In this document: one piece after another, positions 61,643 to 64,000 of the stretch
How the letters are laid out: every line of letters begins with the position of its first letter
How positions within the stretch are numbered: position 1 is the stretch's first letter
Source of the DNA: Helianthus annuus
Lineage: Eukaryota > Streptophyta > Magnoliopsida > Asterales > Asteraceae
NCBI RefSeq assembly: GCF_002127325.2
Contig: NC_035433.2
Span: 142,258,760 to 142,322,759 of the forward strand
DNA: 64,000 bases
Reading direction: 5' to 3'
Program-made: the position numbers and the translations under genes
Notes under the pieces: generated by a model
The model's database searches: none
The model's input: only the letters and a program-made list of their open reading frames with translations
Told to the model about the DNA's origin: nothing

Positions 61643-62275
61643 GATTATACTAGAATGATATTAGTTTCATATTGTTGATTTTTTATTAGGGAGAATTGCA
61701 TATATCTCTCTATTTTAAAACCTAATTACATATATACCCAACCTAAAACTTAAATTACATAAATTCCCTTCTTCTATAAAATTAAAGAATATGACTGAAA
61801 TGCCCTTTTATAACTTGAAAGAAAATTTCAGACACTTATTTCATCTTTACATCTCCAAACCCTAACAAAGATTTCTGAACAACGATATGCAATCCTTGTT
61901 GTAGTCTCATATGAAGTGTTGAAACGAATGATGGATTTGACGGTTTTCTGGATCGAAAGCGGTTACGTTAGAACAAAATTTCTTGTCTCCGGTGTATCTT
62001 CGAGTTCACCATTCTTGTCTCCGGTGTATCTTCAATTTCACCGGCAAAGATTCTAGAGAAATTCCCTGAAGGAACCTCATCCGTTGTTTGCATCCCCGCC
62101 GTCATTACCACGTGTTAGAAAGCGGAGTAACTACGACTACCACAAATAGCACACACTCCGTGAATTGTACCATTAGTCTTCCTTCTACGGTATGGTGATT
62201 GGTGCTACATCATTCATTGAGTGGAGAAATTAATGGTGGAAATCAAGCCTTCTATTTTGTAAATTAAGTGTTGTG
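61643..62275. other. Spacer without recognisable gene
   Basis: CTTGTCTCCGGTGTATCTTC is tandemly repeated at about 61980-62030. No gene is recognised. Confidence 0.4.
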
Positions 62276-62280
62276 CTGCT

Positions 62281-63922
62281 TGATGTGTGTTGAGTGTAAT
62301 ATAATTTAGGTATATATTTTAAGCCCTTTATAAAACACGATATTTACTAACACTAAACACACATATGGGCAAGTGCACCCATCGTGGACGTAGTATAGTG
62401 TTGGTAAGATACCGAGGTCGTCCAAGGACACAAGAGCTTTTAGTACCGGTTTATCATCAACGTCTAATCAAATCAAAATGTTAGAAAAAGGTTTTAAACT
62501 AAGAAAATAAAACTAACTAAAATGCTGAAAAATAAAATAAAAGTAAAACAGATAGACAAGATGAATCACTTGGATCCGACTCATGTGTAGTGTAACCTTT
62601 GATTATTTTCGCACTTTTGCACTTGTTTAAGAGATTATCTTAGTTATTGTAGTAGGCCCCTCTTTTGAAGGCGACGTTACCCTCAACCCAGTAGTTTGAG
62701 TCAGCAAGGATACAATCCTAAAGGGTCGGATTATTGAAAGATAATTAATTAAGTTATTAATGCATAATGTGGTAGGCCCCTCTTTTGAAGGCGACGTTAC
62801 CCTCAGCTAAGTAGTCTGAGTCAGCAGGGATACAGTCCTAAGTAGCTGGGTTAAAGTTTTAATAGTAGTTTAACTTATGAGGGGATCAAAGAGTTTGGAC
62901 CCCCGCCATCCAATACATTTTGGGCATTGAAGGAGGTCCTACTAAATTTGACCCATGTCCTTTGCAGGATCTATACACTGAACAATGGCAAGACTCTTAC
63001 CAAACCATTCCCTTAACCCCCGACCAGGTAGCCAACATACCTCCATATAGACCGTGGAGATATGAATGGTGAAAATCTTTTATTTTATATAGACAGTAAA
63101 ATAATGCCAAGACACCACGGACAAACGATAAGGAAGAATCACCTTCAACATAAGAAACTAGTAATTAAAGTCATTAATACAAAACCAATTAAAAGTGCAA
63201 AAGATTAAAAATAAAAAGTATTACACTAAACACTTGTCTTCACCAAGTGATGTAAGAGACTTAGGCAAACATGGCCTTTGATTGTCAAGAACTCTTACGA
63301 TCAATCTTGGATACCGAGACGACTCACACACTCTATGATGGACAATGGATGATGGTGGTGGATGATGGTGTTATGATGGTGGTGGGTGGTGGGTGAAGTG
63401 TGAGAGAGCTGGTGTGCCAAGGGATGAGTTGCAAGAGCTCCAAACACTCCTATTTATAGGCTGAACAGAAGCTCGGGCACGGCCCCGTGTCCATCTGACT
63501 CTCTCTCTTCATTAATTGTAATTCGCAATTACAATAAATGCGCCTGCAGGAAGTTGACCACGCCCCCGTGTCCGCTGGGCACGGCCCCGTGGTGGGCAAG
63601 AGAAGCTTCTATGAGTTTGTCTTTTCTGCTGGCACTTGGGCACGGCCCCGTGCTCACTAAGCACGGGGCGTGTTCAGTCTTCTGCCTTCTTTGTTTTGCT
63701 TGGGAAGATGCTGTCGGCTGGTCGGGCATATCACTTTTGTTCCTTTTCTTGTATTTATGTTTGATTTTGCTGGCTTTTTGCTTCTTTTGTTATTTTGAGC
63801 TCATTTAATCCTGAAAATACAAAAGGAAGACAAAAGCACACTTTTTCCAACATTAGTACTAAAAAAGGGTTAGTTTTAAGCCACAATTGATGTAATTTAT
63901 ATGTTGCATTTTGTGCATATCA
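62281..63922 (-). mobile_element. Solo LTR (1642 bp, TSD CTGCT)
   Basis: On the plus strand it begins TGATGTGTG and ends TGCATATCA, flanked by a perfect CTGCT duplication at 62276-62280 and 63923-63927. CCTATAAATAGG on the minus strand near 63450 is a probable promoter, which sets the orientation. Repeated CACGGCCCCGTG palindromes lie at 63477-63670. A block starting TAGGCCCCTCTTTTGAAGGC is duplicated at about 62651 and 62772. I associate this LTR with large Ty3/gypsy elements of Asteraceae from memory. No internal region remains. Confidence 0.87.
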
Positions 63923-64000
63923 CTGCTACACTAGTGGGTGGAAAAATCAAATGGTGGAAGTCAACCATTCTAATTTTTACGTTTTGCGATATCCATGTAT

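Overview
The window is AT-rich nuclear DNA of a flowering plant. Split genes with GT-AG introns, tRNA-derived SINEs, LTR elements primed by initiator-Met tRNA, and CACTA, hAT and Mutator-type repeats all fit a eudicot. Some repeat families look like ones I associate with Asteraceae, such as the LTR at 62281-63922 with CACGGCCCCGTG palindromes. That family-level call is memory-based inference and I cannot name the species.

Three host genes are supported, all on the minus strand. (1) A calcium-dependent protein kinase of the CPK5/CPK6/CPK26 type (51289-56736, 7 coding exons, 565 aa) appears complete. (2) A GT-2/PETAL LOSS-like trihelix transcription factor (32348-36112, 2 coding exons) is interrupted by a very young LTR element nine codons after its original start. 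(3) A compact 4-exon gene (27925-28601, 145 aa) of unknown function has no frame defect. A Mutator-like element (29735-31306) carries the N-terminal 92 codons of a kinesin-light-chain-related gene.

Most of the rest is transposons, many with exact ends and target-site duplications (TSDs). An 11.15-kb Ty1/copia element with apparently identical 627-bp LTRs lies at 15524-26675 (TSD TTATC). A 4.07-kb non-autonomous LTR element lies at 6348-10417 (TSD GTCAA). A 6.09-kb minus-strand relative at 39248-45337 (TSD ATCCT) contains a nested 2.3-kb solo LTR at 42410-44715 (TSD TGAAA). A 1.73-kb TRIM/LARD-like element lies at 34349-36081 (TSD CCATC). A decayed copia lies at 45726-49690, and a 1.64-kb solo LTR at 62281-63922 (TSD CTGCT). 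Smaller units include two SINEs, three hAT MITEs, Mutator-type foldbacks, a CACTA MITE and a Harbinger-like insert carrying a minisatellite.

Layout: 1-6347 is duplicated and repeat-rich spacer; 6348-15518 holds LTR elements and broken retroelement pieces; 15524-26675 is the young copia; 27925-36112 holds two genes, the gene-capturing Mutator-like element and the gene-breaking TRIM; 36113-51000 is a nest of retroelements; 51289-57400 is the kinase gene; 57400-64000 is repeat spacer.

The most unusual signal is an array of short CGAA-centred motifs, TCGAAGGAT / TCGAAAGAT and their inverses. It occupies the same places, the LTR just upstream of the TATA box and the leader 0.3-0.4 kb after the primer site, in the autonomous copia and in the non-autonomous element at 6348. 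The sister element at 39248 shares the rest of the 6348 element but lacks the LTR block and has a different CGAA-type leader array. This suggests modular exchange of a regulatory or packaging module between an autonomous element and a parasite of it.
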